61,139 nt of DNA from Pleurotus ostreatus/Saccharomyces cerevisiae fusant (GCA_024196135.1 JAMQCK010000115.1:1-61139); one strand, 5' to 3'. Shown: positions 1-11,690, counted from the first letter of the stretch. Program-made: numbers and translations. Notes: a model not told the origin generated them from the sequence alone.

Positions 1-628
1 TTGGACAAAATTCGTGGGTACTGACCCACGTCGAGACCCACGATTGCGTGAGGACCGTGACACTGTATCACCAATCTTCACGCACCCTGCGAATGCCCCG
101 AGGCTCACGATAGTGACGCCCATCAGGTGAAAACGGATCAACGCCGCTTATCTCGCATCGGGACTTGCCGGTCCCGGGTTGGGCGACATCCTCTGCGGCC
201 ATGTAGTACAAAAAATGCGAAAGATCGCGTACCTGCATATATCTCTGAGATGAACTGCCCCTTCGAAGGCTTTATCATTTTGAAGTCAGAGGACAGCCCG
301 TGTAAATGGTAACAGACGATTGACCCGTCTGCGCACGTGTCAGATAACACGGCGATAAGATCTGCGGCAAACTTCGGCACGGAGATAGCGAGACTCAAGG
401 GCATAACACACGGGTGACACCCACTCAGGTTCCTCACGCACTTCGCGACCCACGTTTTGTCACGCCAACTCGCGTCGCATGATACTCACGCACCGAGTGA
501 GTCTGAGGTGCGTGAGCTTTCACGCAAAAAGGGTGCTTTTTCAACGTTCGTCACGCAAAATCGTAACGAAATCGTGACTTTTCACGCGTTTTTGTGCGTG
601 AGGAAGGCACGCCGGTGAATTTTGTCCA
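1..628. mobile_element. MITE-like non-autonomous DNA transposon
   Basis: A 12-bp perfect terminal inverted repeat is visible: TGGACAAAATTC at 2-13 and its reverse complement at 617-628. The interior holds eight exact copies of TCACGCA or its complement TGCGTGA (78, 434, 486, 520, 551; 45, 509, 595), the kind of subterminal repeat a transposase binds. No credible transposase ORF is present, so it would be a deletion derivative moved in trans. The left end coincides with the window edge, so the target-site duplication cannot be checked and the superfamily is unknown. It ends about 109 bp before the start codon of the glutathione peroxidase gene and so sits in or next to its promoter. Confidence 0.75.
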
Positions 629-736
629 GGATCTACAGTGATAGCCGCGGCCTTATATACGATCGCCAGGCCCGCCGCGCGGGTTCCCCTCGTTGCTGCC
701 TCCGCCCCCCGCCCCCCATCCCGCCAAACGCACACC

Positions 737-1391
737 ATGTCTGAGAACGCTGGCTTCTACTCGCTCAAGGCCGAGCTCGGCAACGGGAAGGAGTTCAATT
801 TCGCCGACCTGAAGGGCAAGGTCGTGCTGATCGTGAACGTCGCGTCGAAGTGGTGCGTCTGTGCATTCCTTGTGCGGCTGTGGCGGCGGGCTGATAGTCT
901 GTTTGCAGCGGATTCACGCCGCAGTATAAAGGCCTGCAGGCGCTGTACGACAAGTACAAGGACAAGGGCTTCGTGATCCTCGGGTTCCCCTGCAATCAGG
1001 TGCGTATCACCGATGCCTATCCCCCTTCCTCCATCTAATTACCCCCTCAGTTTGGGCACCAGGAGCCGGAAGACGATGCGAACATCGCGACGTTCTGCGA
1101 GCGCAACCACGGCGTGACCTTCCCCCTCATGAAGAAGTCCGACGTGAACGGCGACCACACGAACGAGGTCTACAAGTGGCTGAAGAACCAGAAGGCGGGC
1201 ATCCTTGGCCTTACGCGCATCAAGGTGTGTTCCCTTGCTTCCGGCTAGCAACGCCTTTGCTAACGTTCTCATCTCAGTGGAATTTCGAGAAGTTCCTCGT
1301 CGACAAGAACGGCAACGTCGTTCACCGCTGGGCATCCACCACCACGCCCGAGACGATTGACGCCGAGGTCGCGAAGCTTCTTGAGCAGTAA
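737..1391 (+). CDS. Glutathione peroxidase-like thiol peroxidase
   Basis: Four exons (737-852, 909-999, 1051-1224, 1278-1391) splice to a 164-residue protein, the usual length of fungal GPx enzymes, which reduce hydrogen peroxide and organic peroxides. The peroxidatic cysteine is a normal Cys codon (not selenocysteine) in VASKCGFTPQY, built across the first intron. The FPCNQFG motif follows, then a second conserved Cys in [14 protein letters not shown], matching the resolving Cys of yeast Gpx3, and the WNFEKFLV motif near the end. This set marks a thioredoxin-coupled non-selenium GPx. No signal peptide is seen, so it is probably cytosolic. A TATA-like ttatata lies near 651-657. The gene converges with the Svf1-like gene. 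Confidence 0.93.
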
Positions 1392-1667
1392 TTGAACAGT
1401 GTTTCTGAAGTGCTCTCAATGTACACTACGGATGAGTTATCTGGATGAATGTCTCTTGTATGCCTACCTGCGAGAATGCACAGCCGTCGCCATGCAGATG
1501 GTCGACGCAAGCGAGTTCAGTCTAGTCCAAGTCCGAGAGAGAGGACAGCTGCATTTATAAAGTGATGGTACGATACGATGTAGGGTGACATGGGTCTACT
1601 ATACACTTGTCCCGGTATCCGGTCGGGGAGATCCAGTAGGAGGAATACAAAGCGTCGCGGTCATGAA

Positions 1668-3073
1668 CTATGAGATGAAGGTCGCTTCGTTGTAGAGGGT
1701 GCCGTTAACCTCGGTCGGCTCCTCCTTGCCAGGCTCGTGAAGGGTCATGGTCGCCGGGTTCATCCACTGGGGGGCGTGTCAGAATGGGTGCGAATTGGTC
1801 AAAATACGACGCGGCGCACCTGGTAGATATATGGCTTCGTGCCAGCGACGTAGTTCACCACCATCTTCACCGCGTAGGGGATCTCGGCGAGGACATCCAC
1901 CTTGTCAACGAGGCCGTGCGGCGTGGCGACGGGGCCGAGGTCACATGTAACCTTAGCTGCGTAGTCGCCTTTCGCGTCGGGGACGATGGATGGGCCCTTC
2001 CACTCGAACGCGATCTCCGTCGGGCCCTTATACCCAGTATCCGCATCCTGCTCCGTCTTGGTGTGCGTCGCGCGCGAGATGACAGGCGCATCTGCCGGCA
2101 CCTCCTCGCCCGGCCACTTCGTCTCCGCGGTGACCGCCACGAGCTTGTTGCCAACGACGAGCGAGCCAACGTTGACGGAGACGAAGCCCGAGCCGGGGCC
2201 CTTCTTCCCGTACGCGTCCGTCGTGGTGAACTCCATCTGGATGCCAGAGACACCGCCGGCCTCGTCGCTCTGGAAGTGCGCGAAGTTCCACCGTGCAGCG
2301 ACGAGGTTCGGGCGCATGCCCTGGATCGCGTGCACGAACATGCCCGGACCCTCCATGGGCTCCGCCGCGCCGTTCATGATGAGGTGGCCGGTCACGCTGG
2401 TGCGCGGCCAGAAGCGGTGCACGACATACCCCTCCGGGTTCGCCTCATCCGCACCGAAGTACGAGAAACCGCCCTTGGGGCCGTTGCCGACCTTGAAGCC
2501 GGGCACGGTCGCTGGACGGCGAATCTCGAGGGCGATCTGTAGGTCCGTCCCGAGGTTCGCGTTGATGATGTACTTCTCCGGGAACTCGCCCTCAGCGGCC
2601 TTGTGCGTAACGGAGAACTGGTCCGATCGCGAGGAGCGCTTGTCATGCCCGGGCGGCGGGGTGACAAAGTTGCTGATGTTGACGGACTTCCAGATCTTGA
2701 TGTTGCGCACAGGGTTGAAGACTTTGCACGTGAACTGGATCTGCGGGTACCAGAGCCTGCACGCGAAAGGGTGTCAGCCTTCGCAAGTTTTGAGCGCAAA
2801 ATGCACACGCACCCGACGGATGAGTGAATGATCTGGCACATCAAGAAGGTCCCGTCATTGCCAAAGGTGTACCACGTCTGCGTCTCCGTCGCGAAAGAGC
2901 CGCCGCATGTCCATTCGAGGTCCTTGGGGGTGAGCTCGCCGTATATCTGCCCGTCCTTGATGTGCTCGGTCACTGGGTGGAAGTTCTGCGCATCGGGGGC
3001 GGTCGTCCTGCTCTCATCTTAGCAGGGGACGCGTACAACACGCTGCAACGTACGAGAAAAATGAGTTGAACAT
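1668..3073 (-). CDS. svf1: Svf1-like survival factor
   Basis: Four exons (3073-3054, 3007-2813, 2756-1820, 1766-1668) give about 416 residues. The protein matches the Svf1 family: an N-terminal WTCGGSFATETQTWY stretch, the QIIHSSVGLWYPQIQFTCKV segment, then PEGYVVHRFWPRTSVTG, FVHAIQGMRPNLVAARWNF and an IPYAVKMVVNYVAGTKPYIY end. Svf1 has a double lipocalin-like fold. In yeast it is needed for survival of oxidative and diauxic stress and is reported to move ceramides from ER to Golgi. The first exon codes only for MFNSFFS, and its 46-nt intron is placed by frame and by a CTAAG branch-like site. The start is the only ATG that allows this splice. Confidence 0.88.
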
Positions 3074-3312
3074 GGTGGTGCGAGGGAGGAACGAGGCTTG
3101 TTGATGACTATTATGTATGCGCACCGGCGCCTCACGCGTCCACAGGCCCCTATCAACGGGCCGACGCCCCGTCCAGGCCTCTCAACTTGACGACCTCTAT
3201 GCTCTGTGCAAGTGGCTAGCGGCGTTCTGGATGGCCGTGGTGGTCGTTCATTGGTCCTATAGACAGACAGCGTACGTATGGACTACGAAAAGGCTGAATA
3301 TTGGGAGAGCTC

Positions 3313-5134
3313 TCAGATGTCCAGAGGCGCTCCAGCAGTCAGAACTTCCACCCCTGTCTCTGTAATCCTGCGCAACAGATGAGCATAAACCACAAGACAG
3401 ACGCAATACACTCACAGCAGCGTTTCCTCGAACTGCGCGCTTCTCTTTCCATCGGCCGTGGCCACGGTCCAGGCATCGGGCCAGCATACTTCCTTTCCGT
3501 ACACGCCCAGGTTGATCATCTGCAAAACGTCAGTCCACCTTCATCTGTGGCGTATAGACTCGATACGCACAGGCTCGATCGTAAAGGTCTGAAAAGGTCG
3601 GGTCAGGAACTCACGAATGAACACAGCAAGTGGGGTGACTGACCATGCCTGGTTTCATGGTTCCGACCGCGCGATTCTTCGCGTAGTGCGGAATGTTAGG
3701 GTTGCCGTGGAACAGGTCATGAACACCGTGTCCGACGAAAGTGTGCACGACGGAGCAGCCGTTCGCATGCGCGACGGGCTCGCTGCAAGACGATCAGGCT
3801 GGGTCCATAGCACATGAGCGACTCAGAGCGTACATTGCCTTCCCAATGTCACAGAAGAGGGCACCGGGCTTGCAAACCTTGATCGCCTCGTCGAGGCATT
3901 TCCGCGTCGTGCGAATGAGCATCTTGGATTCGTCGTCGATTTTGCCGACCGGGTAGGTAGCATTCAGGTCGGCGTGATACCCTACCGAGTGTTAGTCGCT
4001 ATCTCCATATGCTCTTTATGTGCTCGTACCATCGTAGTACACCGATACATCTGAGAGTGATATCAACAATGATTCAACTCGTATGTGTAAGGGGACTAAC
4101 CGATGTTGAGAATGTCGCCCTCCCGCAGCTTGCGCTTGTCAGGAATACCATGACAGATGACTTCGTTGATGGACCTGCGAATGTCAGTTTTCTCGGAGCA
4201 CTCGAAAGTCGAAGTGAGGATAACATACGTGCAGATTGACTTCGGATACTCGCGATAGTTCATCGGCGAAGGGTACGCATTACGCTCGATGATCGCGTTG
4301 TGCACGATCTCGTCAATTTCGTCAGTCGTGACGCCGGGCTTGACGAGCGAGCCTGCCAGATCAAGGATCTCGCGCCCCATCTAAGCGATAGGTGGTTAGC
4401 ATACAATATGCGACGATAGGGATCACTAAAGCAGATACCTTGCAGACGACGCGCATCCTCTCCTGCTGTTTCTTGTTCAGGATGCGTATGGAGTTGTACG
4501 GCTCCAGCGCCTCCGACTTAGGGACACCTTTCATGCGCTTGTCAGAGATGCATCGAAAAACGTGTCGAAAACTGAGTCTTACTTACCATCCTTCGCATAG
4601 TCCGGCTTGTTGATATGCTTGGGCACAGCGCGTTTGGGCGAGAGCGGATACACCGCCCTCAGCGTCCCGGTATATCTGAAGTCAGGCCAAGGATCGAACG
4701 TCCCTTCTGTAATATTGTTAGCCCCTAACGCGAGCTTGGTCAAATTTTGCTCACCTTCGCCCTCGTTAAAAGACGGCAGCGGCGCCTTGGCGATGGTGTG
4801 GATCACCTTGTGCGACTTCTACCATTGGGGAAGGATGTGTTAGCTAGACGGGCATTCAACGTCAACGATGGGAAGTATGCTGACCCCTGCAATTGTAATG
4901 GTTGTTTAGCAACAGTTCATATCAAGGCGCCAGTTAAATCGTACTCACAGTTCGCTTTGAAGCACTCCTGGCCACAGAAGAAGGATCCAGGAATCCCCAG
5001 CCTGAGCGGAAAGTCAGAAAAAACGTGTCTTCAGCGGCGAAGAGCGCTAACTTGTGGCAAGTAGGACACTCCAGCTTGGAGGCGGGGTACCCGTTGATGC
5101 AGGGCTTGCTCGTGCATTTGATGACTTGGATCAT
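3313..5134 (-). CDS. Methionine aminopeptidase type 1, copy 1
   Basis: Removes the initiator Met from nascent proteins in the cytosol. Many short exons encode an N-terminal Cys/His zinc-finger region ([24 protein letters not shown]), typical of eukaryotic MetAP1 and used for ribosome association, followed by the pita-bread catalytic domain. Metal ligands are visible: the Asp of [10 protein letters not shown], the Asp of YHADLNATY, the His of [12 protein letters not shown], the Glu of TFTIEP and the Glu of SAQFEETL. The conserved motif before the catalytic His reads FVGHGVH. The protein ends [17 protein letters not shown]. The Trp of the zinc-finger region needs a 2-nt exon. It lies 339 bp downstream of a paralogue of the same orientation and structure. 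Confidence 0.9.
4885..4886 (-). other. Predicted 2-nt micro-exon (GG) in MetAP copy 1
   Basis: The upstream exon ends AAC T before GTGAGT, and the next clear exon starts AAG TCG CAC. Direct joining would create a TAA stop. Between them lies TTGCAG|GG|GTCAGC. Including only the two G bases restores TGG (Trp) and the reading frame. The same arrangement occurs at the matching place in copy 2. Confidence 0.55.
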
Positions 5135-5473
5135 GCTTGGACTCTACCTTGAGGGTTTTATGGAAGGGATTCGTGGAGGAGGATGCTTGGCTGGAAATCG
5201 ACGCAAAAGCAAGATATGGTCGGGACCAAGAAGCACCGGCAATTGCCGCACGCCACGAAAACACGGATCAAGCCCGCGGCTTTCCTCCACCCGCGTCCAC
5301 CGAGCGCGCGACAGTTTGACTGCCAAGTTCACAGGGTAAAACTCAGGGGACCTTCATATTTACGAGCATGGAGTGATTGGACAAGTGCTAAAAAAGACAA
5401 TAAATTCAAGCTACACCGTTTTTGGCCAGCGTTCGTTGCTAGCTTCATTTCCACCGGCGACAATTTCGAGCGC
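5135..5473. other. Spacer between tandem MetAP genes
   Basis: This 339-bp spacer must hold the copy 1 promoter and the copy 2 terminator. Short ORFs on both strands show no recognisable protein. No clear TATA box was seen. Confidence 0.5.
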
Positions 5474-7312
5474 TCAAATGTTCAGAGGCGCGCCCGCGGT
5501 AAGCACCTCGACGCCTGTCTCCGTGATACTGAAGCACGTGTGAGAAGGCTTTTAACCAAGGAAGATCTGACCAGCTTACAGCAGCGTCTCCTCGAACTGA
5601 GCGCTCCTCTTTCCATCGGCTGTGGTGACGGTCCAGTCGTCCAGCCAGTACACCTCGTTGCCATAAACACCCATATTGACCATCTGAGCAAGTCAGTCTG
5701 CTGATCGCTGCAGCGTAGAATTGGTATACGCACAGGCTCAATAGTGAAGGTCTACGGACATTAGCTTCATGTACGCTTCAGGGGAAGAAGGCCAACTCAC
5801 CATGCCCGGCTTCATCGTTCCGGGCGTCTTGTTTTTCGCGTAGTGCGGGATGTTGGGGTTCCCGTGGAAGAGTTCGTGGACGCCGTGTGCGACGATGGTC
5901 CGCACGACGGAGAATCCGTTCGCAGTTGCGATGGGTTCACTGCGATGGTCGTCATACGAGGCACAAAGGAGTCGAGAAATAGTGAGACGAACATGACCTT
6001 GCCTATATCGCGGAAGAGCGCGCCGGGCTTGCATATCTTGATTGCTTCGTCGAGGCATTTGCGCGTCGTGCGTATGAGCTTCTTCGACTCCTCGTCGATC
6101 TCGCCTACCGGGTATGTAGCGTTGAGGTCGGAATGAAACCCTTCCGGGTGTCAATATTGAAGGCTGACCACCAAGCATCTGCACTGACCATCGTAGTAAA
6201 CCGATATGTCTGCGATCAAGAATGAGTACACAATGCACCTTCCTCGGATATACACCTACCAATATTGAGAATATCGCCGTCGCGCAACTTGCGCTTGTCC
6301 GGTATGCCGTGGCAAATAACCTCGTTAATCGACCTAAATGAATGACTGCGTCAAGAGGCGATCAGATGTCAGACCGCAGAAGACTTACGTGCAGATCGAC
6401 TTCGGGTAGTTGCGGTAATTCATGGGGGAAGGGTACGCATTGCGCTCGACGAGAGCGTCGTGTACGATCTCGTCGATCTCGTCGGTCGTGACACCGGGCT
6501 TGACATGCGAGCCCGCGAGATCAAGCATCTCGCGTCCCATCTGGGTGAAGCGTGGTTAGAATATCGGGGACGAAGGGGATGCTCGAGCTATTGACCTTGC
6601 AAACGACTCGCATCTTCTCTTGTTCTTCCTTGTTAAGGATGCGGATCGAGTTGTATGGCTCCTTTATCTCCGATCTTGGGATACCTAGATAGAAGGCGAC
6701 GTGTAAGCATATATTCAGTCTTCTGAAGTGCGATTGCAAGAGAATCTGAATGCATAGACGAACACACTGACCGTCTTTTGCATAATCTGGCTTGCCGATG
6801 TGGTCCGGCACGGCGCGTCTGGGAGACAGTGGATACACGGCCCTCAAGGTCCCTGAATAGCCAAACTCAGGCCAAGGATTGAAGGTCCCCTCTGAAACGC
6901 GGTCAATTTTTGTTGACGTACGGGAGAGCGTGCGAACCTTCGCCCTCGTTGAACGTAGGTAGAGGCGCTCTCGCGAGCGCATGGATGACCTTGTGCGCTT
7001 TCTAAACAAGATTGTTCGTGATCCGGTGTTATTAAGATCGAAAACGAGCTCGCAAATGGATATTCACCCCTATCATTCACCAGACGTCAGTAAATGGCCA
7101 GATGGAATTCGTGGATGGCCCACTCACAATTCGCCTTAAAGCATTCTTGCCCGCAGAAAAAGGATCCTGGAATTCCTAGTCTTGAAATCGTGTTGGTAAT
7201 CAATCGCTAAGAGCTCGAAAAGTACTGACTTGTGGCATGTCGGGCACTCGAGCTTCGATGCAGGATTCCCGTTGATGCAGGGCTTGCTCTGGCATTTGAT
7301 GACTTGTATCAT
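5474..7312 (-). CDS. Methionine aminopeptidase type 1, copy 2
   Basis: A tandem paralogue of copy 1 with the same exon plan: zinc-finger exons ([26 protein letters not shown]), then [51 protein letters not shown], the metal-binding Asp pair ([17 protein letters not shown]), the catalytic His in [12 protein letters not shown], and the Glu residues of TFTIEP and SAQFEETL. All ligands are kept and no break is seen, so it should be active. It differs near the active site: IVAHGVH where copy 1 has FVGHGVH (human and yeast MetAP1 have YCGHG), and VYWLDDW where copy 1 has VCWPDAW. The start is the MIQVIK Met; an in-frame upstream Met is less likely because copy 1 starts there too. It lies 219 bp behind the NRPS gene on the same strand. 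Confidence 0.9.
7068..7069 (-). other. Predicted 2-nt micro-exon (GG) in MetAP copy 2
   Basis: As in copy 1, the frame requires two extra bases between AAT T|GTGAGT and AAA GCG CAC. The sequence GATAG|GG|GTGAAT supplies GG between an acceptor and a donor, completing a Trp codon. Confidence 0.55.
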
Positions 7313-7531
7313 GACGAGTGCGTAGTATTTCTCACAAAGGTCAGGCTTGATCCAGATGGGTTGTGGGGTTCTGCAGGATATCCGCAAAGATGTGACGGTG
7401 GGAAGCAAGAAGGAGTCGGCAATATCCGTACGCCTCAGACCCTTTGTCAAGGCCGGATCAAGCCCGCTGCTCGGCACGCTGTGAGAGCGTCATCAGACTC
7501 GATTCAGGACTATCTACAGCAAGCCAAGCTC

Positions 7532-10500
7532 TTAGTCTATATAGAAGTCAGGAGTGTCCGCAAAGGTGCCAAGAACATCTTCGAGCTCGTGAGCAAGTCC
7601 TTGGATGTAGGACTTGCTATATAAGTCTCGCCGAAAGTTGATCTCCCCAGTCATCGTATTCGTCCCCCCAACTCGCCCAAAGTATATCTCCATGTCCAGC
7701 TGCACCGCGTGCATGTTGACCTCCATTCGCTCCATGCGCAAGCCGCCAACCTGAGCCGACGCCCTCTCGTGTACCACGTAGCCCATCGCGACCCGAAGCG
7801 GCATGCTGCCCGGAGGAACAACGCCGCGCTCCCACATCGCCTCCGCTATAGTAGACGTATGCGCGTCCATGTTGGCGACGCCGTTCGCGACGAGCGTGCG
7901 CACTTGCTCGAGAATGTCGCGGAACTGCTGGCCCGTCTCGACGCGGATGCGGTACAGGAGCGCGGTGACGAAGAAGCCCTGGAGGCGCGCGAGCTCGGGG
8001 CGCTGCCTGTTAGCGGTCGCGCCGCCGAGAACCGCGTCGCGCGCGCCTGTACGGCGGAAGTGCACGATGCGAAGCGCGGCGAGGAGTGCCATAGAGAGCG
8101 TGACGCGCGACCTGGCGCATGCGGCGTCGAGCCGGGCCACGAGAGACTCGGAGAGGGAGATCGGAACGAAGTCGCTGGCGGTCAGGTAGACAGAGGTGTC
8201 TGCGCCAGGAAGATCGGGAGCGAACGAGGCAGCCGTGGCGTCCTGTAGATGAGTCGCCCAATAGTCAAGCTGCGGCGCAATGAGAGCGGCAAAATCGTCA
8301 CTTTGCTCCCAGTGTGCCACGTCGGCACATGTCACGGGCAGGTCGGGAAGATCGGCGGCGCGACCTTCGCAGAGCGCGCCATAGTACTCGCAGAGTTCCT
8401 CGATGATTATGTCTTCGGAGTAGCCGTCGGTGATGATGTGGTCGAAGGACAAGAGGAGAATGAAAGCCTGCGGTTTTAAACGGAAGAGGATGGGTCGGAA
8501 AGGAGGCATCACAGCGATGTCAAAGGGCCGACTCGCGTGAATGCGGAGGAGGTCGTCGAGCTCGTGGTCAGCATCCATTTTCTCGATGTCCACTATCTCC
8601 AAGGCGGGCACGCATTCCGTGACGCGCGCGCTCACCTGACCGTTCGCTTCCTCGAATACGGTGCGAAGGATATCCTGCCGACGAGCCATCGCCTGCAGCG
8701 CTTGCTCGAGGAGGCCCTCATCAAGCACTCCCGAGAGGCGAGACCAAAACGCGCAATGGCTGACGACCTCGCCCGGAGCCGGGGCACGAATAGCTGAGTA
8801 CTGCCATCGAGTACCGGACGACGTGACATAAAGTTGTCGGTCCGACTTGGGCAGCGAACGAATCGAGTCCGCGATGGATGCCGGCACCCCATCTCCAGGC
8901 GATCCGTCGTGGACGAGGGCAGCAAGCCGCCGCGCGGTGGCGCCTCCGAATATGTCCTGCATGGTGACGAGTGCTCCGAACGCTTTGTCGAGACGCCATT
9001 TGAGCTGCATAGCCAGAAGGGAGTGCCCGCCTACATCGAAGAAGTCGTCCTCATATCCAACGGCCTTCCCGCTCAGGATATCACTCATGGTGGCCGCGAT
9101 CTGGACTTCCTCGTCATTGCGCGCGCCAGACGCAGGTACCCCGGCTCCAGACTGGTGCGTGTCGCCGTTGGCGGTGATCACGTCGCGCTCGAGCGCCAAC
9201 GCGTCTAGTTTACGTCTATCGAGCTTCCCGTTGTTGTTGAGCGGCAGTGACGACTGGAGGTATACTGCCTGAGGTACCATATACGCAGGGACGTTCTCCT
9301 TGAAGCGTCGAATAAAGGTCTGGGTATCGAAGATCTCGACGGTGTCGGAAGTATCGCGTTCTGCTGGGACGATGAACGCGGCCAAGTAGGGTGATCGACC
9401 ATCTGCAGGCCTCACATAGACCACTGCGGCGTTCTTGGCTAGGCGAGTACCCACGATGGCAGACTCGACCTCCGCGAGCTCGAGGCGCTGGCCACGGATC
9501 TTGATCTGTCCATCCTGCGAACGACGCTCGAAGTGCATGTCACCACTCGGGAGCCAGCGGACGAGGTCACCCTGCATTGCATGTATGAGAGACAGTGCGA
9601 GGGAGAATGTGATTGGACTCACGGTTCGATAGAAAATTGAAGGCGGCTGCTCAAGGCCCGGGATAGACATGCGCACGAAAGCGGCCGAAGTCCCTGCTGG
9701 GCGATTGAGATAACCTGCGGCGACTCCACGCCCGCCGATGAAGAGCTCTCCCGGGATGCCTGGTGGAACAAGATGACCCTGGCCGTCGAGGACCACGCAT
9801 TGCGTATAGCTCAGAGGGCGGCCGATGGGGACGGGACCATAGTCAAGCATGCGGTCAACGCAGTGGGCAAGGCTGCTCTGAAATAAGCGCATAGAAAAGG
9901 CAATGAGATGGCCGCAACTCACGCAGTATAGCAGGTCTCGGTCGGGCCGTAAGCATTCACTAGCTCGCCTGAAGGGTTGATCTCCCTGAAGCGTCGACAC
10001 TGCGAGAAATCCAGCGCCTCGCCACCGACAATGACGAAACGCATGGCGGCGAACATATGCGGCGCGACCGCTAGGAACTGGCGGAAGAGGGAGGTTGCCA
10101 CGGACATGGCGTTGACATGCCGTACGAGAAACAGATCCGCAAGCCGAATGGGGTCCAGGACATCGTACGAAGAGAAGCAGACAAGGGTCGCTCCGACAGT
10201 GAGAGTGCAACAGACATCGAGGATGCTGCCGTCCCAAGCGATGTTGCTGATCTGGCAGACACGCATATCGGGGGTGATGAGGCAAACGCCGCGCTCGTAG
10301 AGCAACGCGAGCACGGCAGATGTTTTTATGCAGACGCCCTTGGGCACACCAGTGGTGCCGCTTGTGTGGAGCACATAGGCAATCTCGCTCGACTGACAGC
10401 GCCAGAGAGCTTGCGAGCTGCCCTTCCATGCCTCCACGTGCGGTACGTGCTGGCGCAGAAAGTCGGTGACGTCCAATCTGGCGACGGGTACGTCGGATAC

Positions 10501-11690
10501 GGGAGGGGAGTCCGCACTCGTAATAAGGAGGTTGGCACCGGAATTGACGATGATGGTGCGGAGCCTAGCCTCAGGCAGACGCACGTCGAGCGGGACATAT
10601 GCAGCGCCGTACTTGATAATCGCATAGATCACTATGATGGCGAGCGGCGACGATGGAAGACAGGTTGCGATGTACTCCGTGTTTGGAAGATCCACGAGCG
10701 CCAGGGCTATCTCGTCCGCGAGCATGTCGGTCAGTGCGTCGAACTGCGAGTAAGTGTATGCGACCGTGTCGTCTGTCAATGCGATGTTGTGCGGAAATGC
10801 CTTGGCCGTCGCGGAGAAGACCTCTCGTAGCGACTGCGGCGCATAGTTGGGAGCAGGCGGCGCGTCGAGGCACACTCCAGCAGAAGAAAGTCGAGAGATG
10901 GCGCCAGGGAAGCTGATATGGGACACGGTAGTGTTTGGAGCGCAGCACATGACCCGGAGAACATCCTGTACATTCCCGCCAATGCAGCGCACGTTTCGTG
11001 GGGAGTATAGGCGTGGATCGCCAGCGAATAGCAGACTCCCTTTGCTGTATGATATGACGAAGGGATAAAGCTGCTGGCTGGGGTATGTGTCAGGACGGGA
11101 ACGATGACTAGATTGAACGCCCGAACCTGCAAGTCTGGCGTTGCCTTGTATCCCTCGCACACACGATGGTATCTGACTTTCTCTTGCCTGAGGCTGGACT
11201 AGCGTCTATCAAAGCTAGATCGGCGGCCTGCACGACTTGAGCAGCGGGCATAATCGGCCCCAAACGAAGCGTGATATCTTGAACAAACGCATCGTCCGTA
11301 GCGACACCTAAATGTTAATCAGGATTCACAAAGAAGAGGAGCTGCAGCAGCACGCACTAATGACCGCATCCTCGACACCGGTGGACAGGAAATGCGTGAT
11401 ACGCACAGCTGCAATCAGGAAGGCAACATCAGGGCAGGATTCACTGTCGTAAGCTGCCTCGGGGATCGTGCATTCCCAGACGCTTTCGCCAGTGTCAGAA
11501 GCATAGAGCAAGTCCGAAGGAAAAGATAGCGCAGGGGCGGTCGCCATAATTGCTTCCGAGTCGTAGAGCGCGCAAGCGGGGCGTGGGCGATATATGATGG
11601 GCGATTTGAGAGCGGCCGGCGGCGGGATGAACGCGGTTGATACGGCGTAGAACCTCAACCGAAGGCAGCGGCTGACGTCTGCCAATACAG
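7532..11690 (-). CDS. Non-ribosomal peptide synthetase, (C)-A-T-C
   Basis: Reading along the minus strand: the C-terminal half of a condensation-like domain (AAVRITHFLSTGVEDAVIS near 11.4 kb; FVISYSKGSLLFAGDPRLY near 11.0 kb), a complete adenylation domain, a carrier domain and a full condensation domain ending FADTPDFYID. A-domain core motifs are clear: YVLHTSGTTGVPKGV, NAYGPTETCYTA, GELFIGGRGVAAGYL, YRTGDLVRW (spliced), GQIKIRGQRLELAEVE and NNNGKLDRRKL. The carrier serine lies in DVGGHSLLAM. The last C domain has DHIITDGYS, so the first His of HHxxxDG is Asp but the catalytic His stays. No thioesterase or reductase is seen. Two introns are placed (about 9880-9912 and 9573-9621). Near 11.05-11.09 kb the frame changes without a good intron, so the N-terminus may be broken or mis-modelled; no upstream HHxxxDG was found. 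The lower-numbered (3') boundary is secure; the upper is not. Confidence 0.82.

Noticed and set aside
1784..2831. Two long plus-strand ORFs over the Svf1-like gene
   Set aside because: Antisense shadows; the minus strand matches a known family along its whole length.
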